A DNA stretch of 64,000 bases from Paenibacillus harenae DSM 16969 (lineage in GTDB: Bacteria; Bacillota; Bacilli; Paenibacillales; Paenibacillaceae), in NCBI RefSeq assembly GCF_000422465.1, contig NZ_KE383844.1:433070-497069 (forward strand), written 5' to 3'. The position numbers and the translations under genes are program-made. Numbering within the stretch: the stretch's first letter is position 1; each line of letters opens with the position of its first letter. Positions 26,386 to 34,427 of this stretch are shown here, piece after piece. A model generated the notes under the pieces. The model was not told the DNA's origin and made no database searches. It saw nothing but the letters and a program-made list of their open reading frames with translations.

Positions 26386-26816
26386 GACCTCGGCTTCCTC
26401 GTGACCTGTGCCCGCATTTCAAGTTCCTTGGCTAACGCTTCCGAGTCCTGGGTCAGTTCCGGCGCCTCCAACACTTGGCGCAGCTCGACTTCCCCTTCGC
26501 CGAAGCCGTGCGGATCCGGCATTCGCATTGCCCACTCGATCGCTTCTACCCTTGACTTCACCTCGATCAACGTGAAGCCGGCGATCAGCTCCTTCGCTTC
26601 CGTGAAGGGCCCGTCTACCACTTTTGCCTTTCCGCCTGGTTCGGGATAAGAGATGCGAATCGCGCTCGAACTCGGGTGGAGTCCTTCCGCTGCAACCAGC
26701 ACGCCAGCCCTCGCAAGCTCCTCGTTGTACCTTGCCATTGCGTCAAAAAGCTCTTGACTCGGCATGACGCCGGCCTCGGAATCTTTTGTTGATTTGACGA
26801 TCATCATGAATCTCAT
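26382..26816 (-). CDS. YCII/DGPF-domain protein, first gene of sigma operon
   Basis: The 144-aa protein contains the namesake DGPFTEAKELIAGFTLIEV and AIEWAMRMPDPHGFGEGEVELRQV, and AAGGAGGAG precedes the ATG. It is the promoter-proximal gene of the sigma operon, consistent with ECF42 systems where the DGPF gene promoter is the sigma factor's own target. It is clearly homologous to the 24262 gene. Confidence 0.92.
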   Translation of the reverse strand: MRFMMIVKSTKDSEAGVMPSQELFDAMARYNEELARAGVLVAAEGLHPSSSAIRISYPEPGGKAKVVDGPFTEAKELIAGFTLIEVKSRVEAIEWAMRMPDPHGFGEGEVELRQVLEAPELTQDSEALAKELEMRAQVTRKPRS

Positions 26817-27079
26817 TGTGAATCTCCTCCTTGTTTATGATTTGCCTCTATATTCGCAACGAACGAGAGACATCGGAATCGACAGGTCAAAAAAATTTTT
26901 CTAACTTTCTTAATCAGTTGGAATGGCCTATTCGAACATGCCTATTTGGCCTACGACGATAATATACTTTTTAATCAACCGTCAGTCAAGTATTATCAAC
27001 TATTAGGTCTAATTAAGATTGACTTTAAACCCTAAAATCACTACGATATAGCTAATGTTGGTATTGGAGGTCAAATTTA

Positions 27080-27685
27080 ATGGGTGAAATAAGAAATGCT
27101 GAGCGTACTCGGAAAGCGATACTCCAAGCAGCAAAGGAAGAATTTTATGATAAAGGTCACAGGGGGGCTAGAATTGAAGCGATTGCGAAAAGAGCTGGAT
27201 GCAATAAGCAATTAATCTATCATTACTTTAAAAGCAAAGATCAGCTCATCAATGAAGTTATCGATGATTTCCTTACTTCATTGCCGCAAGGTAATTTTGC
27301 TCTTCCGTCAAATCCTGTACAGATTGCGGAATTCAGATACAAAATCAATGTGGAACATTTAGTGGATTTTTTAAAATATACAGCTTGGGAAGCTATAGAG
27401 AATATCCCTGAAAATAGTAACGGAGTAGAACGAAGGATGAAAGTCCTGCATTCTTATGTTGAGGATATGAAGTCTAAACAGGAGATGGGACTGGTGCCAC
27501 TGGAGCTGAACCCGGCTCTAATCACCTTAATGATTTCTAGTCTGACGATTTACCCTCTACTTTACAGTAAGGTTACGCGTATGATCACTGGGTATTCTGC
27601 GGAGGACCCGGAATTTCAAAAGCAATGGGCACAGTTTTTACACCTTATTAGTGAACGCATTTTTGAATATGTAAAACCGGAATAG
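27080..27685 (+). CDS. TetR family transcriptional regulator
   Basis: 201 aa. The N-terminal helix-turn-helix is ARIEAIAKRAGCNKQLIYHYFKSKDQL at about residues 25-52; the remainder is the ligand-binding helical domain. Ribosome site GGAGG. It lies divergent from the DGPF/sigma operon across 263 bp, so control of that operon is possible but not shown; no clear palindromic operator was seen. Confidence 0.9.
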   Translation: MGEIRNAERTRKAILQAAKEEFYDKGHRGARIEAIAKRAGCNKQLIYHYFKSKDQLINEVIDDFLTSLPQGNFALPSNPVQIAEFRYKINVEHLVDFLKYTAWEAIENIPENSNGVERRMKVLHSYVEDMKSKQEMGLVPLELNPALITLMISSLTIYPLLYSKVTRMITGYSAEDPEFQKQWAQFLHLISERIFEYVKPE

Positions 27686-27717
27686 CCACCCGCAAAGTGG
27701 ATGGTTATATGTGTAAA

Positions 27718-27826
27718 TTATTCATTAGGTTGGACCACCAAGCGATTATCTGGACAAGCGTATGAACACTCCTTGAAATACAGAGTCACCACTTGCTTAG
27801 GCGTATCAACAAAAGCCGACCAAAAC
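27718..27826 (-). pseudogene. 3' gene fragment next to repeat
   Basis: One frame reads FWSAFVDTPKQVVTLYFKEC and then SYACPDNRLVVQPNE before a stop at 27718, with a stop codon immediately upstream. It looks like the end of a gene whose front was removed at the neighbouring repeat. Family not recognised. Confidence 0.4.
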
Positions 27827-27848
27827 TAGTTGTGTTCCGATGATGGCA

Positions 27849-27915
27849 ATATCGCATTTAGTTGAGAAAAGGCAGCCAGCCGGCTGCCGTCGTGTTTTTA
27901 TTAGCTTTCGGTTCG
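27849..27915. repeat. Intergenic repeat copy
   Basis: TTTAGTTGAG arm, hairpin GGCAGCC...GGCTGCC, then TTTTTATTAGCTTTCGGTTCG. First copy of the dense array. Confidence 0.7.
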
Positions 27916-27925
27916 TTATACTCGC

Positions 27926-28519
27926 TCACTGACTTTGATTAATAAGCAAATGAGAAAATGTGACTAGACAACCTTCACCGGTTGGGGATTGCGCAACAAT
28001 TCCCACCTTGATGTCCGTGGAGCATTCCAGCCCAAAATATCGAATGGTTTCCCATTTTTGTCCATCCTCTGAATAGTAAAATGAAAAGCAGCTACCTGTT
28101 CTCGTAATTTTTAGAAAGGGATTTCGTACTTCCACTTTGTACGAGATACAATCATCCGAAGTCGGGTTGGTCACCACGCTTATAATGGTGGGCCTATTTT
28201 CAAAAAACTCGAAACAGAGTTTTGCCCAGTGGGATTCATCCGACATGATCATTAAACATCCTGAATCATAAGGATCCTTCATTTCCACGGACACCCTTGT
28301 TTCCACCTGGAAATCCCCTTTGACTTGCTTATAAAGGAACGGTGCGGATGACCTTGTAGATTTTCCTGACGGGTCTATAAAAAAATCCGATTTAGGAGGG
28401 GCAACCACCTCGAAGGAACTATCCTGTTTAAAGCTCCAAGTGTCAGGTTCGTTCAACCACTTTAATTCCGAGCTTATCGCGTTATCAACGCAATGGTCAA
28501 ATAGATTCAATGCCCTCAC
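27926..28519 (-). CDS. DUF1349 (concanavalin-like) protein
   Basis: The 197-aa protein is a full DUF1349 domain: WLNEPDTWSF at the start, then LYKQVKGDFQVETRV, SGCLMIMSDESHWAKLCFEF, FSFYYSEDGQKW and KVGIVAQSPTGEGCLVTF, a beta-sandwich resembling laminarinase-like lectins. It is cytoplasmic, with no signal peptide. Function unknown, perhaps carbohydrate binding. A second, diverged member is at 60043-60633. The stop lies next to a repeat arm. Confidence 0.88.
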   Translation of the reverse strand: MRALNLFDHCVDNAISSELKWLNEPDTWSFKQDSSFEVVAPPKSDFFIDPSGKSTRSSAPFLYKQVKGDFQVETRVSVEMKDPYDSGCLMIMSDESHWAKLCFEFFENRPTIISVVTNPTSDDCISYKVEVRNPFLKITRTGSCFSFYYSEDGQKWETIRYFGLECSTDIKVGIVAQSPTGEGCLVTFSHLLINQSQ

Positions 28520-28577
28520 TCCTTTGTATGAGATGACAATTATACTGTAATATCAATTCCACATTTTATTAAATAAT

Positions 28578-28634
28578 CCTGCCCGATAAGCAGGCTGCCA
28601 ATCATGCAGACAGCCTGTCGTCATGGAGCTATCG
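28578..28634. repeat. Repeat copy, left portion, split by group II intron
   Basis: CCTGCCCGATAAG arm, hairpin CAGGCTGCC...GACAGCCTG, then GGAGCTATCG. The rest of the right arm (TATCCGTTAGCTGAATTC) continues at 29042, on the other side of the intron. Confidence 0.75.
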
Positions 28635-29041
28635 TCATCAATAGGTAAGCATTTGATGTGATCTCCAGCTTTTCCCCTGCTCCACACGGAGCGTGCGAGT
28701 TTCCCCGCACTCCGCGCTCCATCTAACTGAATTTACTAGTCCATAAATTCCTCGTTACTTATCCCCACGTTCCTACCCGATCGGTGCAATGCACGCTTGG
28801 AAAACAATCGTTCTTTTCCGTTAGACTTGAGGCTGTTCCTCCACTCCCAGCTCCAGCGTTCTGCCGAATCCACCTGTTCTTCACACCCCATGACCTGTCA
28901 GACATGACGCATGCAGGAGTATTGGCGGGATGATTTCGGGAAACATGGTTCCTTCATTCCCATCCTCAGTTGTAAAAAGATTAAACTTTCTAATCTCCTG
29001 TTTTCACGTTGTTAGAACTTATAACAGAACTTGTCGAACGG
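28635..29041 (-). mobile_element. ORF-less group II intron inserted in the repeat
   Basis: The minus strand begins near GTTCGACAAG, a group II-like 5' end, and contains stretches resembling domain I helices. It has no maturase frame, and carries a 34-nt domain V at about 28684-28718 (GAGCGCGGAG...CACGCTCCG with a GGGAAAC loop). It ends near CTTACCTATTGATGA. Removing it would join GCTATCG to TATCCGTTAG and restore a normal repeat arm. At about 405 nt it would need a maturase in trans. Exact ends are uncertain by 1-3 nt. Confidence 0.78.
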
Positions 29042-29060
29042 TATCCGTTAGCTGAATTCC
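29042..29060. repeat. Repeat copy, right arm beyond intron
   Basis: TATCCGTTAGCTGAATTCC completes the arm begun at 28626-28634. Confidence 0.65.
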
Positions 29061-29104
29061 AGATAAAAGTCATGGTTTTGATATCTAACAACACCAAAAC
29101 CGGA

Positions 29105-29596
29105 TTATCCTCTTGGAAGCTTAGAAATCCAATTCATTATTGTTAAAAGATGCTCTGCGTAATGCTGATAAGTATTGTTTCCAAGCGCTCCGTCAACAGT
29201 GTCCCCCAGCAGCCTGGTGAATTCCCCAAATGGATCAAATGCGGACTCCGGCAACCCCTCTACAACCGCTACGACCTGCCTAAAAGAGGCGTCCCATGCC
29301 TGAATGATTTGTTCAAGAGATTGATCGCGTCGAACTGCAACAGCCTGCTCGTTGAATAAATTGATGTCGGTCTCCTCAGGCTCGTAGTGCTTGCCTTCAA
29401 GCGCATAACGAATTTCAGTTAAAGCGAACTGTTCATGAGCAATAAAGTGCGAGATGACCTCTTTTATGCTCCACTTACCGTTCACGCCTGGTGTTTCCAT
29501 CTGCTCAGGCGAAAGCCGCTTGATTCCTTCATTAAATTCTTTATATCCATTATGAAGCCGACACAGAAGTTCACCCTTGCTAACAAAGTCATCCAT
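29105..29596 (-). CDS. DinB / ClbS-DfsB type four-helix protein
   Basis: About 163 aa with the start at 29596 (MDDFVSKGELL) behind GGGGGG. The motifs GKWSIKEVISHFIAHEQFAL and YQHYAEHLLTIMNWI are those of the DinB-like DfsB/ClbS subfamily, four-helix bundles with possible metal-binding His. Relatives protect from DNA-damaging metabolites or act as thiol transferases. Single-gene module between repeats. Confidence 0.85.
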   Translation of the reverse strand: MDDFVSKGELLCRLHNGYKEFNEGIKRLSPEQMETPGVNGKWSIKEVISHFIAHEQFALTEIRYALEGKHYEPEETDINLFNEQAVAVRRDQSLEQIIQAWDASFRQVVAVVEGLPESAFDPFGEFTRLLGDTVDGALGNNTYQHYAEHLLTIMNWISKLPRG

Positions 29597-29707
29597 TACA
29601 ATCCCCCCAGTATGTGGTTCAACACTCTTCTTCAATATCTACTCTTATTGTACCGACTTCTTTTGGGGTAAGAATTATTTTATCTAAACTATCTTCCCGA
29701 CCAGTTT

Positions 29708-29761
29708 AATCCTGCGGCAGCCTCGTTGTGATGGAACTATCGTAACGGGGGAGTTCAACGA
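29708..29761. repeat. Repeat copy, partial
   Basis: CCTGCGGCAGCCTCG, then GGAACTATCGTAACGGGGGAGTTCAACGA. The right arm abuts a foreign gene fragment. Confidence 0.65.
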
Positions 29762-29762
29762 C

Positions 29763-29975
29763 TTGTACCGAAAATATGAAAAAAAAGCCAGGCAAGGTAC
29801 ACCACTGATGGCTGGCCTCATTTTGCTTATTGGTGTGGTAACATCTCTACAATTTCACCCTGCACCATTGATGATCTTTTTGTGCGTTACGTTACTTTTA
29901 TTCAGTTCTGTTGGTTTTATGGATGATCACAAAAAGACAGCGTGGCAAGATCGGTCGAGTAGACAGGTACGATAG
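29763..29975 (+). pseudogene. mraY-like gene fragment
   Basis: The 70 residues include KKARQGTPLMAGLILL and LLLFSSVGFMDDHKK, matching the first part of phospho-MurNAc-pentapeptide transferase (GTPTMGG ... GFLDDYIK). Both ends are missing: it starts at the repeat arm and runs out after DDHKK, so it cannot make an enzyme. It reads in the opposite direction to the local modules. Confidence 0.7.
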
Positions 29976-30027
29976 CAAGCATTGTTCCCTCATTCATCAT
30001 CTGATGAAGCCTGCGCAATGATATCCT

Positions 30028-30547
30028 TCAGCGAAAGCCCCTTGGGAGAAGCGTTGCTGTATATTGTCGGTAACCATCCCGTATCCAGCTATCAAGCACT
30101 GATGGATTAATAACGGTCTTATCCCTAAGCTGTAGAAATTGCGGATGGTGCTGTTGCACCCACAGCCTTGCTTCCTTAATATTATCTACGCTGGGAATAA
30201 CTAATGATTTGGGGATCAGATCGAATAAATTGTTGTTGACCACGCGTTTTTCATACAGCCTAGTGAAAATAGAGGTATAATCATTCCTGATTGTTTTTGA
30301 ACCACTTGTTCTGCTCATATATGACCGTATACGAAATATTAGTTCTGGAATCGTCACTTACTTCGTTATATTGCTGCAGGGTACTGGGAATCATGTTCTC
30401 GCCTGCAGGACTCGTTGAAATGCTGTATTCGTTCTGAAAAGTGCCAATACCATAAACTCTGTCCGCCATGATTTCCTTCGGTTGATAAACCAGAAAACAT
30501 GCAGCCGCCAAGAGGGTAGCGCTGCTTATTTCGATACCGAACAACAA
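30028..30547 (-). pseudogene. Frameshifted membrane-anchored hypothetical gene
   Basis: The front frame (MLFGIEISSATLLAAACFLVY, then to WFKNNQE) stops at 30281. The continuation NDYTSIFTRLYEKRVVNNNL to QYTATLLPRGFR is in the next frame, with the switch near 30283. Together they would give about 172 aa with one N-terminal membrane helix and an outer domain. Family unknown. Could be a sequencing error. Confidence 0.55.
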
Positions 30548-30669
30548 CTTTACCCCATATTGTTGCTATCGTGTTCCTTTAGCCTAATGACCTAGCGCTT
30601 TCGAACGCTCCTGCATTATCTTTATCCGATTATTGAGGCATTGAAAACTAAAAATTCGTTTGCATAAAG

Positions 30670-31260
30670 TTATTTTTTCAAAAACTGCATTAAGAATTCC
30701 ACATTCGGCAACCCATACTCTTCCTTCTCAACTTCCTCCATAATAAGACAATTGATGATGTAAAAGTACCAAGCCAACAGCTTCCGTGGATCTCCCAGGG
30801 AGAATTCTCCAGCTTGCTGCCCTTGAACAAAGATTGGAATAAGCCTGTCGAGTACAACATCCTCTGAATGTTGTTCAAGAATCCGTGCGGCCTCATCTGG
30901 AATATCACCCGTCTTGCGGGCCTTTAGAATTAACATAAATGCATATTTGCTGCTCTCATCAAGCATACCTTCGGTTAAAGCTTTGATTTGTTCAAATGGA
31001 GAGCCAGGCAAATATTGAAGGTTCTCGGTTTCCTTCTTCGCTTCTTCGATTAACTCCTGAACAAGCGTAGTGAAAAGCTCGTCCTTGGATTTGAAATATC
31101 GGAAAATTAGACCTTCGCTGATACCGGCTTCCGCAGCGATCATACTCGTTTTCGTTCCCAAGTATCCGTGCCGGGCAAATCGTTTTAGCGCCGCTTGCTT
31201 AATCTGTTCTCTGCGTTCGTCGCGGATCTGATTAAGTTGGTGTTTATTTAATGGGGACAA
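30670..31260 (-). CDS. TetR family regulator of the adjacent hydrolase
   Basis: The 196-aa protein has helix-turn-helix TKTSMIAAEAGISEGLIFRYFKSKDEL and a typical C-terminal ligand domain. It is 55 bp downstream of the alpha/beta hydrolase on the same strand, and the pair shares an upstream palindrome (32415-32433), implying an autoregulated operon. Confidence 0.92.
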   Translation of the reverse strand: MSPLNKHQLNQIRDERREQIKQAALKRFARHGYLGTKTSMIAAEAGISEGLIFRYFKSKDELFTTLVQELIEEAKKETENLQYLPGSPFEQIKALTEGMLDESSKYAFMLILKARKTGDIPDEAARILEQHSEDVVLDRLIPIFVQGQQAGEFSLGDPRKLLAWYFYIINCLIMEEVEKEEYGLPNVEFLMQFLKK

Positions 31261-31315
31261 TGATCCTCAATCTCCAATCTTATTAAGGGTTTATCCTCAT
31301 CGTACCATGAAATCT

Positions 31316-32374
31316 CTAAATTATCCCCTTTACAATTTCGTTCTCTGTTGCGGTTGCAAGAGGACGTATCCGCTTGATAAGTTCCTCCAGAAATTGCTCC
31401 GGGCGGGCAAAACAAGCAAGATGGCCGGCATTCCGAATTAGTACATATTCTTTGAAAGGAGCTTCAATCTTGTTGAAGTATGCTTTTGCCGTTGCAGTCG
31501 GCGTAATGATATCTTTATCGCCATGCATAATAAAGAACGGCAATTCAAAGCGCAGTCCAACCTTGTCGAAGTCAAAAGCCACTAACTCGTCAAAAAGGTG
31601 GCCAAGGGAGAATTTCATCCCTTTGAAAATATCGATGAGATCGCTGAACTTGTGTTCTGGGGAAGAGAGCATAGACGGCAATATGAGATCCATAATCATA
31701 TTCGGCACGTCGTTGACCACTTTAACGAGGTATTGATTCCTCATTTCGAAATCCTCGCGGCTCCATCGTGTTGGATCCGGCCCCATTTTCTCGACCAATT
31801 GAACTCCTTTCGCATGGCCAACATTGCGGAAAGAGTCCACCGTCAACTGGTACGTGAGATGCTGAGGATCCGGAGAATTTTGATCGGTACCGACATAGGC
31901 ATAAAAAAGGTCGGCACGCTGTTTCGCCATCATAATCCCGATCAGGCTTCCTACTGAACTGCCGATGAGAATCACTTTCTGCTGTCGGAGTTTGTTGCAC
32001 AGGTACTCCGACAACTCGATCCCGTCCTGAACAAGGCGGTTAAAGGTGATAGTGCCGCTTCCTTCTTTTCCGTTCCTCGTGAACGTTTTGCCAGCGCCTC
32101 GCTGATCCCATTGAACGATGGTGAAACATCTCTCCCAAGAACGAAGCAAAGGACTGAAAATGGAGTATGGGGAAGCTGGTCCGCCATGGATGAACAATAC
32201 AACGGGATTATGATAATCCTCTCCCCGTATTGTTACCCACTGGTCGATGCCGCCGATTCTAACGTAACGGCCTTCAACGATACGATTCGGCGTATGAATC
32301 TGAAGCAGCCTTGTATTTTTGCGTCGATTGCGATTTCGCAGAAATATATCAGGCAGGATGTTCGTTTTACTCAT
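31316..32374 (-). CDS. Alpha/beta hydrolase (prolyl iminopeptidase-like)
   Basis: About 352 aa with start at 32374 (MSKTNILPD), AAAGGAG upstream. The oxyanion motif is HGGPASPYS and an arm WDQRGAGKTF follows, both seen in S33 aminopeptidases. The nucleophile is in GSSVGS, Asp probably in HGDKDIITP, and His in NAGHLACFARPEQF. It may cleave small peptides or esters. Followed by its TetR regulator. Confidence 0.9.
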   Translation of the reverse strand: MSKTNILPDIFLRNRNRRKNTRLLQIHTPNRIVEGRYVRIGGIDQWVTIRGEDYHNPVVLFIHGGPASPYSIFSPLLRSWERCFTIVQWDQRGAGKTFTRNGKEGSGTITFNRLVQDGIELSEYLCNKLRQQKVILIGSSVGSLIGIMMAKQRADLFYAYVGTDQNSPDPQHLTYQLTVDSFRNVGHAKGVQLVEKMGPDPTRWSREDFEMRNQYLVKVVNDVPNMIMDLILPSMLSSPEHKFSDLIDIFKGMKFSLGHLFDELVAFDFDKVGLRFELPFFIMHGDKDIITPTATAKAYFNKIEAPFKEYVLIRNAGHLACFARPEQFLEELIKRIRPLATATENEIVKGII

Positions 32375-32414
32375 TCTTTGCATCTCCTTTTGAAATGAAT
32401 AGCGAAACTTTTTT

Positions 32415-32433
32415 TGAGTGAGTCACTTACTCA
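32415..32433. promoter_or_regulatory. TetR operator candidate
   Basis: TGAGTGAG-TCA-CTTACTCA, a palindrome with one mismatch, 41 bp upstream of the hydrolase start; size and place fit a TetR repressor site. Confidence 0.6.
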
Positions 32434-32498
32434 TTATTAAATTACAACATTCTCCTCTTATTGTCAATCGCGTGAAATAACAGCACTGTTGCCCCGTT

Positions 32499-32562
32499 AA
32501 TGCCATCGATTGTCTAAAACTTTATCACTCGCAGGCTAAACCATCGCTTATCAAGACCTAAA
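32499..32562. repeat. 64-bp direct repeat, copy 1
   Basis: A stretch beginning AATGCCATCGATTG and ending CTTATCAAGACCTA is present again at 37331-37394 with two mismatches. Noncoding in both places and followed by similar A-rich text with a TTTCACATATTAT-like segment. Confidence 0.85.
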
Positions 32563-32618
32563 ATTAAAAAATCCAATAAAACCATGAAGGTTTACATATT
32601 ATACATATCTAATATGTA

Positions 32619-32675
32619 AACCCGTTAGTTGAACGAATAAGGCTGCCATCGAGGGCAGCCTATGTTACTATTACG
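32619..32675. repeat. Intergenic repeat copy
   Basis: ACCCGTTAGTTGAACGAATAA, hairpin GGCTGCC...GGCAGCC, then a short right arm merging with the stop codon of the GNAT gene. Confidence 0.75.
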
Positions 32676-33222
32676 GATATAATTTCTCAAATTCGTTTTT
32701 AGTCAGGCCATAAATATATTCGTCATAGTGTAGACCTTTTGTAAAGACCATATCTCTTATTATTCCCTCTTGAATAAATCCAAGATGCTCCTGCAATGCT
32801 ACAGATCCATCATTAAAGGCATAGACATGAGCGTTAACCTTCCGATATCGTAACTCTCCAAAGTAATATCGAAGTACTGCCTTTATTGCATCTGAAGCAT
32901 AGCCATTACGCCATTGGTCTCGAAATATCGAGACTCCATATTTGAAAGTTCCATTTCGTGAATTGCAACTATTTGTGCTTATACTTCCGACAAGTGTTCC
33001 ATCAAATGTTTCAATTGCCAAAAATACATTGTCCCCGTTTGAGGTATTAAGGGCTTGGCGTTCTGCCCACTGTCTTGTTCCTTCTTCTGATCTCGGAAAA
33101 TGTATTTCATCACAAAGTCTAGCATTAACCGAATCCATATCATTGTTATGAAACTTGTCCCAGTCTGATGACAGAACTGGCCTTAACCTGACTTTCAAAC
33201 CATCCCACGCATAATTGCTCAT
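32671..33222 (-). CDS. GNAT acetyltransferase, RimJ/RimL type
   Basis: 183 aa. The start LKVRLRPVLSSDWDKFH, the central GVSIFRDQWRNGYASDAIKAVLRYYF (acetyl-CoA loop) and the ending ALQEHLGFIQEGIIRD are those of N-terminal or aminoglycoside-type acetyltransferases of the RimL branch. Substrate unknown. The stop codon lies at the edge of a repeat. Confidence 0.9.
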   Translation of the reverse strand: MSNYAWDGLKVRLRPVLSSDWDKFHNNDMDSVNARLCDEIHFPRSEEGTRQWAERQALNTSNGDNVFLAIETFDGTLVGSISTNSCNSRNGTFKYGVSIFRDQWRNGYASDAIKAVLRYYFGELRYRKVNAHVYAFNDGSVALQEHLGFIQEGIIRDMVFTKGLHYDEYIYGLTKNEFEKLYP

Positions 33223-33400
33223 ATATTGATCCTCCTTAATGATTCATTAAGCCCATTTCATCAGGCATAAGGGTGGAGATCCTACTCGAGGATCTGATTT
33301 AGTTATGACTACATTGTTCTCAATCCTTTCTAATATGGGAAATTGTAACATGGTGGAAATCAATTTGAATATGGCTTGGTTATGTAGGCATTAGCGTTAT

Positions 33401-33470
33401 CTGCCAGTTAATTGAGTGAAAAAATGGAGCATCTGCACTGCGCTCCACTATCGTACCCGATAACATAAAC
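33401..33470. repeat. Intergenic repeat copy
   Basis: CTGCCAGTTAATTGAGTGAA, hairpin TGGAGC...GCTCCA, then CTATCGTACCCGATAAC. Confidence 0.8.
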
Positions 33471-33479
33471 CACGATTTG

Positions 33480-34121
33480 TCAGTTTACAGATAACTTAAA
33501 TATCAAAGCCCATTTTGCGTTTTTCAATCCCTCCGGAGTTAAATCAATGGTTTCCCACTCATTCTTATCTGTGGCTTGCATCCCCCATACGGCAACCTCG
33601 TCATTTTCTGAGACATCCAAGCTTTTATTTAGTTGGATAGTATTGCTTCCTGTATTTCTAATATCACGATCGATGTATGTAATACTTGATGCCGTACCGT
33701 TTTTATTCGCAAAAGCTGTTGTGATCTCATACAGTGGTTTACTGCCTTCAATTGAAACTGTCTTAATCGATGCAATAAATTCGCCTTCATAGTCCTTTGT
33801 CTTATCTTGTGAATCCTGCATTGAGATACCAATGGAACTGTATGTCTTCGTTTTCGTTCCCTTTTCCCAAAGTTCAATTTTAGCAGAAATATCATTTTTG
33901 TTTCCGCCGTACTTCAATTTCACTGCACCCGACATCGTGCCAAGAAAAGGTTGGAATTTCCGTGCCTCTCCGGCAAATAAATCGATTGGCTCCACGTGCA
34001 AAGCAGTTCCTTCAACTTGTTTTGTTATTGCTGTTTCCGGTTGGTTGGATACATCCTTTGAGCATGCACACAGCATTGCAGCAGTAATAAGTATCAAACC
34101 GATAAGATTTAGCTTCTGCAA
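33480..34121 (-). CDS. Hypothetical lipoprotein
   Basis: The 213-aa protein has a signal peptide ending in the lipobox LCAC (Cys20). The mature part is beta-rich (MSGAVKLKYGGNKNDISAKI, YEITTAFANKNGT), with a C-terminal WGMQATDKNEWETIDLTPEG. Family not recognised. It should be an extracytoplasmic lipid-anchored protein. Flanked by repeats on both sides. Confidence 0.8.
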   Translation of the reverse strand: MQKLNLIGLILITAAMLCACSKDVSNQPETAITKQVEGTALHVEPIDLFAGEARKFQPFLGTMSGAVKLKYGGNKNDISAKIELWEKGTKTKTYSSIGISMQDSQDKTKDYEGEFIASIKTVSIEGSKPLYEITTAFANKNGTASSITYIDRDIRNTGSNTIQLNKSLDVSENDEVAVWGMQATDKNEWETIDLTPEGLKNAKWALIFKLSVN

Positions 34122-34200
34122 AATAATTTACACCCCTTCTTTTCACATTGTCTAATTTACCATTAACCAGGCCATAGTTAGAACACAATTTTTTAAGTAT

Positions 34201-34262
34201 ACTGCCTAGCTCAACGAAGCTGCCATTCTATGCCGGCAGCCTCACTGATTTTCTATCTTATC
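34201..34262. repeat. Intergenic repeat copy
   Basis: CTGCCTAGCTCAACGAA, hairpin GCTGCC...GGCAGC, then a decayed right arm. Confidence 0.75.
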
Positions 34263-34358
34263 GAAATAAGAAATATAGAAGCGTTCCAATAACAAGCACA
34301 CAGGTTCCGATTAAACTGGGATAACCAATAATGCCTCTTCCCAAGCGGTAATGACCTG
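34257..34358 (-). pseudogene. C-terminal fragment of a small membrane protein
   Basis: The frame reads LAGHYRLGRGIIGYPSLIGT then CVLVIGTLLYFLFR and stops at 34257; one membrane helix is clear. No start exists because the frame runs straight into the repeat arm at 34356. It is a module reduced to its 3' end between two repeats. Confidence 0.55.
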
Positions 34359-34427
34359 CCAGTAAGAACCATTGAGGCTGCCATTCGTAGTTGCAGCCAA
34401 CATGGAAGTATCGTTTCCCGTTAGAAT
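34356..34427. repeat. Intergenic repeat copy at IS left flank
   Basis: CTGCCAGTAAGAACCATTGA, hairpin GGCTGCC...GCAGCC, then GAAGTATCGTTTCCCGTTAGAATTC. Confidence 0.75.
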
